Below, in pieces: positions 45,294-54,295 of a stretch of DNA of 64,000 bases. The stretch is from Amazonocrinis nigriterrae CENA67 (GTDB lineage Bacteria; Cyanobacteriota; Cyanobacteriia; Cyanobacteriales; Nostocaceae). Under the pieces are notes generated by a model. It made no database searches, was not told the DNA's origin, and saw only the letters and a list, made by a program, of their open reading frames with translations. The first letter of the stretch is position 1. Each line of letters opens with the position of its first letter. The stretch spans positions 63,341 through 127,340 of the forward strand of contig NZ_JAECZC010000013.1 in assembly GCF_016056305.1 (NCBI RefSeq). Reading direction: 5' to 3'. The translations under genes and the position numbers were made by a program.

Positions 45294-45344
45294 AAATGGT
45301 CTAGTGTAAATTTCGGGGATGAAAAATGCGCCCTGGTCAAATTG

Positions 45345-46229
45345 TTAAGAAGCTTTCTGGCGAGTTGCCCAGCGAGCAATAATACTGGTGATGAGAACCA
45401 TCAACACCAAAATCAAAGACGCTGCCCAAGCCAGTGATTTCCAATTAGCAAATGGAGAAATCGCAAAGTTATAAACCAAGACAGCAAGAGATGCTGTGGG
45501 TTTAAATAAGCCATCAGGCCAGAATGTCGAGAAAAGAGCAGTAAATAGTAAAGGAGCAGTTTCTCCAGCTGCTCGTGCGATCGCTAATGTTGACCCAGTT
45601 ACAATAGCAGGTAAAGCAGCTGGCAATACCACCTGTGTTACCGTTTGAAAGTTAGTTGCTCCTAAGCCTACAGATGCTTGTCGCAAATCTTGCGATACCA
45701 GTTGTAAAGCCTCGTCAGTAGTTTTGACTATAATAGGCAACATCAAAATCGCTAACGCAAAGCCTCCACCCAATGCTGAGTAAGAGCCTAAGTTAAGTTT
45801 AACTAAGGTTAGAACTACAACCCCATAAGCAAATACCCCTGCAATAATAGAGGGAACTCCGCTCAGGACATTTGTAGCAAAACGTACTGTTCTCGCTATC
45901 TTAGCAGAGCTAAACTCTGTTAAATAAATCGCTGCTATGACACCGAATGGAATACTAATCAGTGAAGCAATTCCCACCATTAGCAATGTTCCTAAGATAG
46001 CATTACCAAAACCACCTCCTTTTCTCAGGGGTGCGGGTGGTAGCTGGGTAAACACGTCTAAGCTTAAACTGCTAAAGCCTTGAATCAAAACGTAAGAAAG
46101 TACTGCCAGCAAAGGCAAAAGTGCCAATAATCCACAGATGAACGCTACCACGGTCATAACTGTATTAAACAGTGTCCTGGGCGACATGGGAGCGCGATTC
46201 AGACTACTTTCGGGAAAATGGGAAGTCAT
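45345..46229 (-). CDS. pstA: Phosphate ABC transporter permease PstA
   Basis: 294 residues, six membrane helices. FGNAILGTLLMVGIASLISIPFGVIAAIYLTEF, NVLSGVPSIIAGVFAYG and the EAA-type coupling loop VSQDLRQASVGLGATNFQTVTQVVLPAALPAIVTGS are diagnostic. Forms the membrane channel with PstC. 19 bases after the pstC stop, so one operon. Confidence 0.95.
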   Translation of the reverse strand: MTSHFPESSLNRAPMSPRTLFNTVMTVVAFICGLLALLPLLAVLSYVLIQGFSSLSLDVFTQLPPAPLRKGGGFGNAILGTLLMVGIASLISIPFGVIAAIYLTEFSSAKIARTVRFATNVLSGVPSIIAGVFAYGVVVLTLVKLNLGSYSALGGGFALAILMLPIIVKTTDEALQLVSQDLRQASVGLGATNFQTVTQVVLPAALPAIVTGSTLAIARAAGETAPLLFTALFSTFWPDGLFKPTASLAVLVYNFAISPFANWKSLAWAASLILVLMVLITSIIARWATRQKAS

Positions 46230-46248
46230 AATTTAACTTATAAGTATG

Positions 46249-47199
46249 CTACAGTCGCTTGACTCGGAGAACGATCAGCTCTGCCATGATATTGACAACA
46301 AGCGTTAACACAAATAAAACTAAAGCAGCATACATTAAAGCCGCAACTTGCAGACCACTAGCTTCTGAGAATTGATTTGCTAGGAGAGAAGAAATCGTAT
46401 TGGCTGGTGCTAAAACTGACAAACTAATGTTGTTGGAGTTTCCAATCAACATTGTTACAGCCATTGTTTCTCCCATCGCCCGACCAAGGGCCAGCATGAC
46501 AGCACTAACGATGCCAGAAAAAGCCGCAGGGATGAGAACCTGAAAAATTGTTTCCCAACGAGTTGCTCCTAATCCTACAGCTGCTTGACGTAAACTGGAG
46601 GGTACAGAAATCAAGGCATCACGAGATATGGCTGTGATAATTGGCAAAGTCATAATCGCCAAAATGACTCCCGCAGGCAACATTCCCGGGCCTTGGGGAG
46701 TTGTACTAAAAATTGGTAACCAGCCAAAATAAGTATTGAGCCATTTCCCCAAATTGGATAATATTGGCACTAAAACGAAAAGTCCCCATACACCATAGAC
46801 AACGCTGGGAATAGCAGCGAGAAGTTCTACTAAAAATACCAGTACTAGCCGCACCTTGGCAGGAAGAAAATTCTCACTCAATAAAACAGCAGTGCCAACA
46901 CCGATGGGTATAGCTATCAATAAACCAATGAAAGAACTGACTAAAGTTCCGTAAACTTGAGGTAGCACTCCGTAGTCGTTCTTGACCGGATTCCAAGTGC
47001 TATTAGCTAAAAAGCCCAAACCAAATTGTTGAATAGCAGGCCAGGCATCACGAGTCACCTGTAAGGCTATCCATAATAAAGTGGCGGCAACTGCCAATGC
47101 AAAAATCCGAGTTAGCCAAATAAAGCTTCGATCTAGCGACTTTTCTACTTCTGAGCGATTTTTAATTGCTGATTGCAAATTCTGAGAATTTGTAGCCAT
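46249..47199 (-). CDS. pstC: Phosphate ABC transporter permease PstC
   Basis: 316 residues, six membrane helices after a polar N-terminus. GTLVSSFIGLLIAIPIGVGTAVLLSE, ELLAAIPSVVYGVWGLFVLVPIL and coupling loop PSSLRQAAVGLGATRWETIFQVLIPAAFSG identify PstC. Partner of PstA. 193 bases separate it from pstS, a gap that may hold processing or attenuation structure so that PstS is made in excess (inference). Confidence 0.95.
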   Translation of the reverse strand: MATNSQNLQSAIKNRSEVEKSLDRSFIWLTRIFALAVAATLLWIALQVTRDAWPAIQQFGLGFLANSTWNPVKNDYGVLPQVYGTLVSSFIGLLIAIPIGVGTAVLLSENFLPAKVRLVLVFLVELLAAIPSVVYGVWGLFVLVPILSNLGKWLNTYFGWLPIFSTTPQGPGMLPAGVILAIMTLPIITAISRDALISVPSSLRQAAVGLGATRWETIFQVLIPAAFSGIVSAVMLALGRAMGETMAVTMLIGNSNNISLSVLAPANTISSLLANQFSEASGLQVAALMYAALVLFVLTLVVNIMAELIVLRVKRL

Positions 47200-47392
47200 G
47201 ACTACTGACTTTGATTATTAAATCAGAAAAAAATGTGAGAAGGAACCAGATTCGTGAAGTTGTCGCTGCATCATTTTTTCAATCTGAGACATCAGTACAT
47301 CAGGATTGATACTTAGATAATGCATAACTCAATCTACTGCTGACTATAGATGTCTCATGATTTGACTCAAAGTTATTGACTCTTCCTTTATA

Positions 47393-48577
47393 CTATTTGC
47401 TGGCGCTGTTTCCGCTGCCACTGACAGCAATTTTATACTCTGGGCTAATCTGATCAGCAGCCGCAGCCACTTTTGTAATCACATTTTGGGGTAGAGGAAC
47501 ATACCCTAGTTCTGGAGCAATTTTTTGACCTTCAGTCAAGGCGTACTCAATTATGGCTTCCATAGCCTTAGCTTTTGCGGCATCAGGATATTTTTTATAT
47601 GCCAAAATCCATGAGTAGCTGACAATGGGATAGGATTCTGCACCTTCAGGATCGGCAATAAAAGCGCGGAGATTGTCTGGAAGCACCACTGCTTCTAATG
47701 TTTTAGCGGCTGACTGGTCGTTATCTACAACAAATTTGCCTGCTTTATTTTCCAAAGCAGCAAACTTGATGTTATTTTGTTTAGCGTAACTATACTCAAT
47801 GTAGCCAATAGAACCTTGGGTTTGTTGAATTTGCGCGGTTACCCCTTCATTGCCTTTACCACCAACTCCCACGGGCCAGTTGACAGTCTTGCCTTCTCCA
47901 ACTTTGGTCTTCCACTCTGGACTGATAGCACTAAGATGTTTTGTAAACACACCTGTAGTTCCACTACCATCAGAACGATGCACAACTGTAATAGGCTGAT
48001 TGGGTAACTTGGCGCCTGGGTTAGCAGCAGTAATTTTTGGATCGTTCCAGGTCTTGATTTTGCCCAGTAAAATATCAGTGTAAACTGCCCGTGGTAGCTT
48101 CAATTCTGGAACATCTGGCAAGTTGTAAGCTAGGACAATACTACCAGCTGTCACTGGCAACAAAAGTACGCCCTTATCTTGTGGCACCTTCTGAATTTCC
48201 TCGTCCTTCATGGCAACATCGCTGGCACCAAAATCTACAGTACCTTTGATAAATTGCTCAACTCCAGCACCGCTTCCAACTGATTGATAGTTAACTTGCA
48301 GGTTGGGATATTTTTTGTTCAAATCAGTGAACCAACTTGCATAAAGTGGCGCTGGGAAAGAAGCACCCGCCCCAGTTAATGTTAAATTTCCACCAATATC
48401 TAACTTAGCTGGACTTGAAGCTGTAGCATCTTTAGCTGTACCAGAAGCTCCATCTTTAGTACCAGTGTCATTAGTGGCTTGCTGTCCACCACAAGCAGCT
48501 AAACTGAGTGTCAGTGCAAACACTGTTAAAGAAGCAGTGAAACGGTGATTTTTGGTTACATTTAAATGTGAAAGCAT
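47393..48577 (-). CDS. pstS: Phosphate-binding protein PstS
   Basis: 394 residues from ATG 48577; a TTG nine bases upstream (48586) would add three residues. Lipoprotein signal ending LSLAACGG, then the phosphate-binding fold with GAGASFPAPLYASWF, YQSVGSGAGVEQF, DFGASDVAM, HRSDGSGTTGVFTKHL and GSIGYIEYSYA, whose Ser/Thr/Asp side chains hold phosphate. A Thr/Lys/Ala linker (about 33-60) follows the lipid anchor. It captures phosphate in the periplasm for PstCAB. First gene of the operon. Confidence 0.96.
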   Translation of the reverse strand: MLSHLNVTKNHRFTASLTVFALTLSLAACGGQQATNDTGTKDGASGTAKDATASSPAKLDIGGNLTLTGAGASFPAPLYASWFTDLNKKYPNLQVNYQSVGSGAGVEQFIKGTVDFGASDVAMKDEEIQKVPQDKGVLLLPVTAGSIVLAYNLPDVPELKLPRAVYTDILLGKIKTWNDPKITAANPGAKLPNQPITVVHRSDGSGTTGVFTKHLSAISPEWKTKVGEGKTVNWPVGVGGKGNEGVTAQIQQTQGSIGYIEYSYAKQNNIKFAALENKAGKFVVDNDQSAAKTLEAVVLPDNLRAFIADPEGAESYPIVSYSWILAYKKYPDAAKAKAMEAIIEYALTEGQKIAPELGYVPLPQNVITKVAAAADQISPEYKIAVSGSGNSASK

Positions 48578-48631
48578 CGCTGTCAATTTTTACTAAATTT
48601 CCAGGGGAGCGCTTTTAAGATACCTCTAAAG

Positions 48632-48661
48632 AACAGAGATTAAGGTAAACGCAAGGTTAAC
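48632..48661 (-). promoter_or_regulatory. Pho box upstream of pstS
   Basis: On the minus strand GTTAACCT (48661-48654), spacer TGC, GTTTACCT (48650-48643), spacer TAA, TCTCTGTT (48639-48632): 8-bp repeats every 11 bp, matching the cyanobacterial SphR/PhoB consensus (PyTTAAPyPyT) in two clear units and one weak. It lies 55-84 bases before the pstS ATG. Confidence 0.75.
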
Positions 48662-49515
48662 AAACCGAAAAAATCATATTTTTTTTAGATAAATCTCAAA
48701 AATTTTGTTTTTCTTTTTTGGATAAAATTTATACCTAATTGTATAAAAGCAAGTAGTGACTAGTACTTATAATTTATATTTACAAAACTTGACTGCTTGT
48801 GTAGCTAGATGACTCTAGTCAACAAGAAGGGTGTGGGGGGTTGGTGTCGGGTGTAGGGAAAATTAGTGTTTGCTCTGTTCCCACCACTCATAAAAGACAG
48901 CCCTACTGGTGACGCTCCTGTGTCGCTGCCGAACCCGAAGGGGGAGACCCCAAGATCGCACTGGCTCACCAGATCAAAGATTGTGGCGTTTACTCTGTAC
49001 CCAGTTGGCTGCGCTGACTTTTCACGGTGTGTGGAAAAAAGTGAGGGTATGGGGAAACCCTTGGAGTGCAGCTGGCTCCCTTACACCCTAGTTTTGACCA
49101 TAAAAAATATGTATATGGGTAACAAAATATGGTACTCTAGATAGATTATGATTTTGAAATATACAGTGATCGCAATTTCCTCAGCAGCCGAAAAGCCAAT
49201 AGCTAGAACGACTAGTTGATGAAACTATTAGTAATGATCAATAAAACCATCAAACCAGAGTGGCTCAACTTAACAGGAGCGATCATCTAAAAGACAATTC
49301 CAAATAACATACAGAAAGCTTTGCCGCCAACACAGTCAAGAGACTGAGGTTGTTACAAATTTTACTATATGACTTAAACATTAATTTATTTGCCACAAAC
49401 ATAGACTATTCCTAAGTCAAGAGAAAAAGAATTATAAATAAAACTGACGCAAGGGCACACTAAATTACAAGTTGCTGTTGCTTTTCACTTTTGCCTTTTC
49501 ATCTTTGCCTAATAA
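48662..49515. other. Repeat-containing gap between pstS and bioY
   Basis: No gene. Bases 48903-48976 (GGTGACGCTCCTGTGTCGCTG, AACCCGAAGGGGGAGACCCC, CTGGCTCACC) are a diverged relative of the modules at 17315 and 23617. The rest is AT-rich unique sequence. Two short frames here are repeat by-products. Confidence 0.5.
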
Positions 49516-50103
49516 ATGTTTGCTGCTTCCAATCAATTACTATGGTCTATGATTGGCTTACTCCTAACAATGGGTGGCACATTGCTAGAAGCTCATGGTG
49601 TAACTTTGCCTTGGAGTTGGAGTCAGCATGGAATTCAGACTTATTCTTTAGGTGTCAGCTGTCAAGTTGGTGCAGTATTACTGGTGGGTTGTTTAGGAGG
49701 CAAAAATGCAGGCGCATTGTCACAAATTGCCTATTTAGTCATGGGGTTGACCTTGTTACCTGTTTTTGAGAATGGTGGGGGTATTGGTTATGTGAAGTTA
49801 TCTCAATTTGGGTATCTGCTAGGCTTTATACCCGGTGCATGGATTTGTGGCTTAATTGCCTTTAAAGCTAGACCCAGACTGGAAAGTCTTGCCTTTAGTT
49901 GTGTTTGTGGTTTAATAACCATCCACTTGTGTGGTATTGCTTATCTGATGATTAGTTATTTATTTCAGTGGAAAGGTACAGAAAATTTACCATTAATCCA
50001 AGCGATCGTTACATACTCCTGGTTTTTAGTACCGGGCCAACTGAGTGTAGTCTGTGCCGTTACTGTAATAGCATATGTATTACGTCATTTAATGTTTTAC
50101 TAG
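49516..50103 (+). CDS. bioY: Biotin transporter BioY
   Basis: 195 residues, about six membrane helices. The pattern GGTLLEAHGVTLPWSW, GVSCQVGAVLLVGCLGGKNAGALSQIAYLVMGLTLLPVF (BioY 'G.xxG...Q..Y...GL' core), GGIGYVK and FGYLLGFIPGAWICGLIAF fits the BioY substrate-binding component of biotin ECF transporters; energy-coupling subunits are not adjacent, as usual for cyanobacteria. The adjacency to lspA, 87 bases on, is common in cyanobacteria. ATG at 49516. Confidence 0.85.
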   Translation: MFAASNQLLWSMIGLLLTMGGTLLEAHGVTLPWSWSQHGIQTYSLGVSCQVGAVLLVGCLGGKNAGALSQIAYLVMGLTLLPVFENGGGIGYVKLSQFGYLLGFIPGAWICGLIAFKARPRLESLAFSCVCGLITIHLCGIAYLMISYLFQWKGTENLPLIQAIVTYSWFLVPGQLSVVCAVTVIAYVLRHLMFY

Positions 50104-50185
50104 TAAGTTGTCAGTTGTCAGTTGTCAGTTGTCAGTTATCAGTTGTCAGTTGCTATTGACTATTGACCATTGACTATTGACTAAT
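50104..50185. repeat. GTTGTCAGTTGTCAGTTGTCA tandem tract
   Basis: Seven-base units (GTTGTCA / GTTATCA) followed by TATTGACTATTGACCATTGAC units fill the bioY-lspA gap. Confidence 0.8.
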
Positions 50186-50190
50186 TCACT

Positions 50191-50661
50191 ATGCGCTTAA
50201 AAAATCGTCTCTTCTGGATTGCTGCTTTCATTGCTTTTTTCTTAGACCAACTCACAAAATACTGGGTGGTGCAAACCTTTACCAAGGGACAAACACTACC
50301 ACTTTTGCCAGATATATTCCACATTACCTACGTAACTAACACTGGCGCAGCTTTTAGTCTGTTAAGTGGAAAAGTAGAGTGGTTGCGTTGGCTATCTTTG
50401 GGAGTAAGTTTGGTATTAATAGGACTTGCATCGTTTGGCCCAGTCTTAAACCGTTGGGATCAATTAGGCTATGGCTTCATTTTAGGCGGAGCGTTAGGTA
50501 ATGGCATCGATCGCTTTGTTTTAGGCTATGTTGTTGATTTTCTTGATTTTCGATTGATTAATTTTGCTGTGTTTAATATTGCAGATTCCTTTATCAGTAT
50601 CGGTATTGTTTGTTTACTAATTGGTTCTTTACAAAAAACCCCAACTACAAATCACAGGTAG
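50191..50661 (+). CDS. lspA: Lipoprotein signal peptidase II
   Basis: 156 residues, four membrane helices. Family motifs: FFLDQLTKYW, TYVTNTGAAFSLL, GALGNGIDRFVLGYVVDF and NFAVFNIADSFISIG; the catalytic aspartates correspond to Asp116 and Asp132. It cleaves signal peptides of diacylglyceryl-modified prolipoproteins such as the PstS and DUF3153 proteins of this window. Probably co-transcribed with bioY. Strong terminator downstream. Confidence 0.95.
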   Translation: MRLKNRLFWIAAFIAFFLDQLTKYWVVQTFTKGQTLPLLPDIFHITYVTNTGAAFSLLSGKVEWLRWLSLGVSLVLIGLASFGPVLNRWDQLGYGFILGGALGNGIDRFVLGYVVDFLDFRLINFAVFNIADSFISIGIVCLLIGSLQKTPTTNHR

Positions 50662-50746
50662 CTTTACTCGTTTTACACCTACTCAAATACTCATTTTAGG
50701 GAAGTAGAGAGTAGAGAGTAGGTTTATCAAATTAACCTTAAACTTT

Positions 50747-50791
50747 AAAACCCTTTCTTTGTCTTGCTATATAAGGCAAAGAAAGGGTTTT
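50747..50791. terminator. Strong bidirectional terminator, 15-bp stem
   Basis: AAAACCCTTTCTTTG (50747-50761) pairs perfectly with CAAAGAAAGGGTTTT (50777-50791), 15-base loop with a nested CTT/AAG. It has T and A tails in both directions and separates convergent lspA and the repeat protein. Confidence 0.9.
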
Positions 50792-50864
50792 AGCAATTTA
50801 TCTGGAAGATACCCAGATGCACCGATTATTATTTATGGCAAATGAGCATCAGAAGATGCCTTAA

Positions 50865-51536
50865 TTAATTGCCTGTAGTGGGAGTTTTTGGCAAACCAGA
50901 GTCTGGGACAGTGCTAGGAGAACTTGTACCTGGTTCTTTAGTACTGCCAGGTGTAGGCTCAGGTGATGTTGAGCTTCCTGGTGCTGGGGTTATATTGGTA
51001 GGAGTTGTAGGTTCAGTAGAGCTTCCTGGTGCTGGGGTTATATTGCTAGGAGTTGTAGGTTCAGTAGAGCTTCCTGGTGCTGGGGTTATATTGCCAGGAG
51101 TTGTAGGTTCAGTAGAGCTTCCTGGTGCTGGGGTTGTGTTAGTAGGACTGCTAGGTTCAGTAGAGCTTCCTGGTGCTGGGGTTGTGTTAGTAGGACTGCC
51201 AGGCCCAGGTGTTGTGATATTTTCTGGTGTAGTGCTAGTGTCAGGAGTAGTGCCACTATTAGAAGGCGAGGTTGCTGGTACTGTAGTACTGCCAGGGGTG
51301 CTGGGAGTGACTGCTGTACCACCCGGACAACTCGAATTTAGGGGAAAACGCTCACACAGAATTTTAAATGCATCTGGTGACAGATTGTATTTGTTGACTG
51401 AATTCCCCGTTGTTGGACTCGTAGATGAGTCACTAGATTGCGCTATCTGGGATTTACTGGACTGAGCAACAGCAACAGTGGTAGTGAGTGCCAAAGTTAG
51501 AGCTGTACCAATCAAAGTCAGAGATTTTCCCTTCAT
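50865..51536 (-). CDS. Secreted Pro/Thr/Ser-rich repeat protein
   Basis: 223 residues. Signal peptide MKGKSLTLIGTALTLALTTTVAVAQ, then a short conserved segment NKYNLSPDAFKILCERFPLNSSCPGG, a motif I recall from other cyanobacterial exported proteins, then about 140 residues of low-complexity linker with a 16-residue unit (TNTTPAPGSSTEPTTP) repeated five times. Likely a surface or periplasmic protein with an extended, possibly glycosylated, stalk. Function unknown. Confidence 0.75.
   Translation of the reverse strand: MKGKSLTLIGTALTLALTTTVAVAQSSKSQIAQSSDSSTSPTTGNSVNKYNLSPDAFKILCERFPLNSSCPGGTAVTPSTPGSTTVPATSPSNSGTTPDTSTTPENITTPGPGSPTNTTPAPGSSTEPSSPTNTTPAPGSSTEPTTPGNITPAPGSSTEPTTPSNITPAPGSSTEPTTPTNITPAPGSSTSPEPTPGSTKEPGTSSPSTVPDSGLPKTPTTGN
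50971..51210. repeat. 48-bp in-frame minisatellite, five units
   Basis: GAGCTTCCTGGTGCTGGGG recurs at 50971, 51019, 51067, 51115 and 51163, exactly 48 bases apart. Units differ at few bases and the array keeps the reading frame of the secreted protein. Confidence 0.9.
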
Positions 51537-51956
51537 TCTGAATTAACCTCAACGGAAACGGAACTCTCCGCTCATTAAACCAGACAATAGTTCTGAGAAA
51601 ATCTTCCTAAATGAGGATGTTTAGTGTTGCTTCTAAAGGCGCAGATATGTTAAAGCGGTAGGTTCGAGTTTGGAGAAATACAAAAATCAAAGTACTTGCT
51701 GTTGTTACTCAACAAAGTAATGGTAGATAAAATAACTATTACACTGTAAGGATTAGAATTTTAATTTATGTAAAAAAGTAACCAGTATAAAGGAGTAAAT
51801 TCACTTATCTTAGATATTTTTGTTGTTAAGATTGAATCGACAATAAATCAGTACAACAAATTTATGCTTTAGCTTATGAGTAAAATGATGAAAGACCTGT
51901 ATTAAGATAGCCATTTACTCGATTCTTGACTAAATTAATTGTGATGTGAATAGCCG
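51537..51956. other. Intergenic region without a gene
   Basis: Divergent promoter region of the repeat protein and the FHA-PBP. AT-rich, no tandem repeats or HIP1 seen. Confidence 0.4.
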
Positions 51957-54227
51957 ATGAGTTCTCCCCAACCCCCTCACAAGCCACAAACTTTACTTGG
52001 TCAACTGACTCAAGCAGTACATACAATTCAAGCTAGGGTTGACTTTTCCAAGCTGGCGCTCAAGCCTAATGCCAAAGTACCAGAAATCTGGGTGCAGGAT
52101 GCGGGGGCGGACAAAGCGGAAGTATATCCACTGTTGGGCGATCGCTATGTGCTAGGTCGCAGTTCTAAATCCAGCGATATAGTTATTCGCAACCCAGTTG
52201 TCAGTCAAATTCACCTGTCGCTGTCGCGAGATTCTACCCAGCGCACCCCTGTTTTCATCATCAAAGATGAAAACTCTACTAATGGAATTTATCGTGGCAA
52301 GCGACGGATCACTTCCTTAGAACTGCGTCATGGTGATATTCTCACCTTGGGGCCACCAGAACTTGCCGCTTCAGTACGACTGCAATACGTAGATCCACCC
52401 CCATGGTATGTTAAAGCTACGACTTGGGCTGGTTACGGTGTTGGAGGTGTCAGCGCCCTTTTAGCATTGGTAATTGGCGTCGAATGGCTAAAATTTTCTG
52501 TCACGCCCCTCCCTACAGCCACTCGCGCCCCGGTAGTTGTTTATGCCCGTGATGGCAGCACCCCACTGCGTGAACCTCGAACTACTGCTCACGTCGATAT
52601 GAAACGTTTACAGGACTTTGGCCCTTATTTGCCCACAGCAGTGGTAGCCTCAGAGGATAGTCGCTACTATTGGCACTTTGGCGTTGATCCATTGGGGATT
52701 TTGCGAGCCGTGCTGATCAACAGCCGCAGTGGAGATGTACAGCAAGGAGCCAGCACTGTCACCCAGCAAGTAGCCCGGAGTTTGTTCCGCGATTATGTTG
52801 GTTCTCAAGACTCCCTAGGAAGGAAATTGCGAGAGGCAATAGTTTCTTTGAAGCTAGAAACTTTTTACAGCAAAGATGAAATTTTGCTGACTTACTTAAA
52901 TCGTGTGTTTTTAGGTGCAGACACCTCCGGGTTTGAGGATGCTGCACAGTATTATTTTGGCAAGTCAGCTAAAGAATTAACTCTCTCGGAAGCTGCAACT
53001 TTAGTGGGAATTTTACCCGCTCCTAATGCTTTTAATTTTTGTGGGGATAGCCCCAACAAACTCGAAGCTGCTGAATACCGCAATCGCGTGATTAAGCGAA
53101 TGCTGGAGATGGGTAAAATTAAACCAGAGGAAGCAAATCGAGCCAGGCGTTCAACTATCCAAATCAACCCGAAAGTTTGCGAACAACAAGCTAAGACAAT
53201 TGCTCCTTACTTGTATGGTTATGTATTCCAAGAATTGGAATCAATTTTGGGGGCAGGAGCAGCAAGAGAAGGCAACTATATCATTGAAACTCAGCTAGAT
53301 CCGTCAATTCAATCTCAAGCAGAATCAGCATTGCGTAATTCTGTGAACAACGCTGGTTCAAGTTTTGATTTTTCTACTGGAGCGATGGTTACCCTTGACT
53401 CCAAAACAGGCGGTATTCTGGCGATGGTAGGTGGAACTGATTATAAAAAAAGTCAGTTCAATCGCGCTGTCCAAGCCCAAAGACAACCCGGTTCTACCTT
53501 CAAAATCTTTGCTTATACTGCTGCTATTGAGCAGGGAATTCCAGCATCTAAAAGTTATTCTTGTGATGCTCTTCGTTGGCAAGGTTTCACCTACAAACCC
53601 TGTCGTGCTGGTGCTGGTGTGAGTTTAGATATTGCTACAGGACTTGCTCTTTCGGAAAACCCCATTGCTTTGCGGGTTGCTAAGGAAATAGGGTTAAATA
53701 AAGTGGTGGCAATGGCACAACGTTTGGGAATCAAATCTTCCCTCGATCCGGTTCCTGGTTTGGTGCTGGGTCAAAGCGTAGTTAATGTTTTGGAAATGAC
53801 TGGTGCTTTTGGTGCCATTGGTAATCGTGGAGTGTGGAACCCTCCCCATGCCATTAGCCGAATTCTAGATAGTAGTGATTGTAGCGATCGCAACGATTTA
53901 AAAACTTGCCGTGTCATCTATTCCTTTGACCAAGATCCAAACGCTAACAAGCGAGTTTTGTCAACTGGTGTAGCGGACGAGATGACTAGTTTGATGCGGG
54001 GAGTAGTAAGCAGAGGTACAGGTCGCAGTGCTGCCATTGGACTAGGAGAAGCCGGTAAAACTGGCACGACGAATAACAACGTTGACCTATGGTTCATTGG
54101 CTTCATTCCCAGTCGGCAACTTGTAACTGGAATTTGGCTAGGAAATGACAATAACTCCCCAACATCCGGTAGTAGTGCCCAAGCAGCTCAACTGTGGGGG
54201 AATTACATGGGAAGAATCACACGATAA
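51957..54227 (+). CDS. Bifunctional class A penicillin-binding protein with N-terminal FHA domain
   Basis: 756 residues. Cytoplasmic FHA domain (about 55-143; GR 67-68, S83/H86, NSTNG 106-110), one membrane helix (about 157-177), GT51 glycosyltransferase (catalytic Glu233 in ASEDSRYYWHFGVD; QGASTVTQQ 263-271), then transpeptidase with S513-x2-K516 (PGSTFK), SEN (566-568) and KTGT (701-704). It polymerises and cross-links peptidoglycan. The FHA domain binds phosphothreonine peptides, so activity is probably linked to Ser/Thr kinases; this fusion is characteristic of cyanobacteria. All catalytic residues are present. Single gene. Confidence 0.92.
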   Translation: MSSPQPPHKPQTLLGQLTQAVHTIQARVDFSKLALKPNAKVPEIWVQDAGADKAEVYPLLGDRYVLGRSSKSSDIVIRNPVVSQIHLSLSRDSTQRTPVFIIKDENSTNGIYRGKRRITSLELRHGDILTLGPPELAASVRLQYVDPPPWYVKATTWAGYGVGGVSALLALVIGVEWLKFSVTPLPTATRAPVVVYARDGSTPLREPRTTAHVDMKRLQDFGPYLPTAVVASEDSRYYWHFGVDPLGILRAVLINSRSGDVQQGASTVTQQVARSLFRDYVGSQDSLGRKLREAIVSLKLETFYSKDEILLTYLNRVFLGADTSGFEDAAQYYFGKSAKELTLSEAATLVGILPAPNAFNFCGDSPNKLEAAEYRNRVIKRMLEMGKIKPEEANRARRSTIQINPKVCEQQAKTIAPYLYGYVFQELESILGAGAAREGNYIIETQLDPSIQSQAESALRNSVNNAGSSFDFSTGAMVTLDSKTGGILAMVGGTDYKKSQFNRAVQAQRQPGSTFKIFAYTAAIEQGIPASKSYSCDALRWQGFTYKPCRAGAGVSLDIATGLALSENPIALRVAKEIGLNKVVAMAQRLGIKSSLDPVPGLVLGQSVVNVLEMTGAFGAIGNRGVWNPPHAISRILDSSDCSDRNDLKTCRVIYSFDQDPNANKRVLSTGVADEMTSLMRGVVSRGTGRSAAIGLGEAGKTGTTNNNVDLWFIGFIPSRQLVTGIWLGNDNNSPTSGSSAQAAQLWGNYMGRITR

Positions 54228-54295
54228 ATTCGTAATTCGTAATTCGTAATTCATAATTCAGTAATTACGAATTACGAATTAGTAATTATGAATTA
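54228..54295. repeat. AATTCGTAATTCGTAATTC tandem and its inverse
   Basis: Units of ATTCGTA repeated four times and then AATTACGAATTACGAATTA, which can pair back. It fills the 68-bp gap between convergent genes and may act as a terminator. Confidence 0.65.

Noticed and set aside
48866-49144. 92-codon frame between pstS and bioY
   Set aside because: Translation of a diverged repeat module; no conserved pattern.
50971-51210. CRISPR from regular 48-bp units
   Set aside because: Units are head-to-tail, without unique spacers, and in frame within a secreted protein gene.
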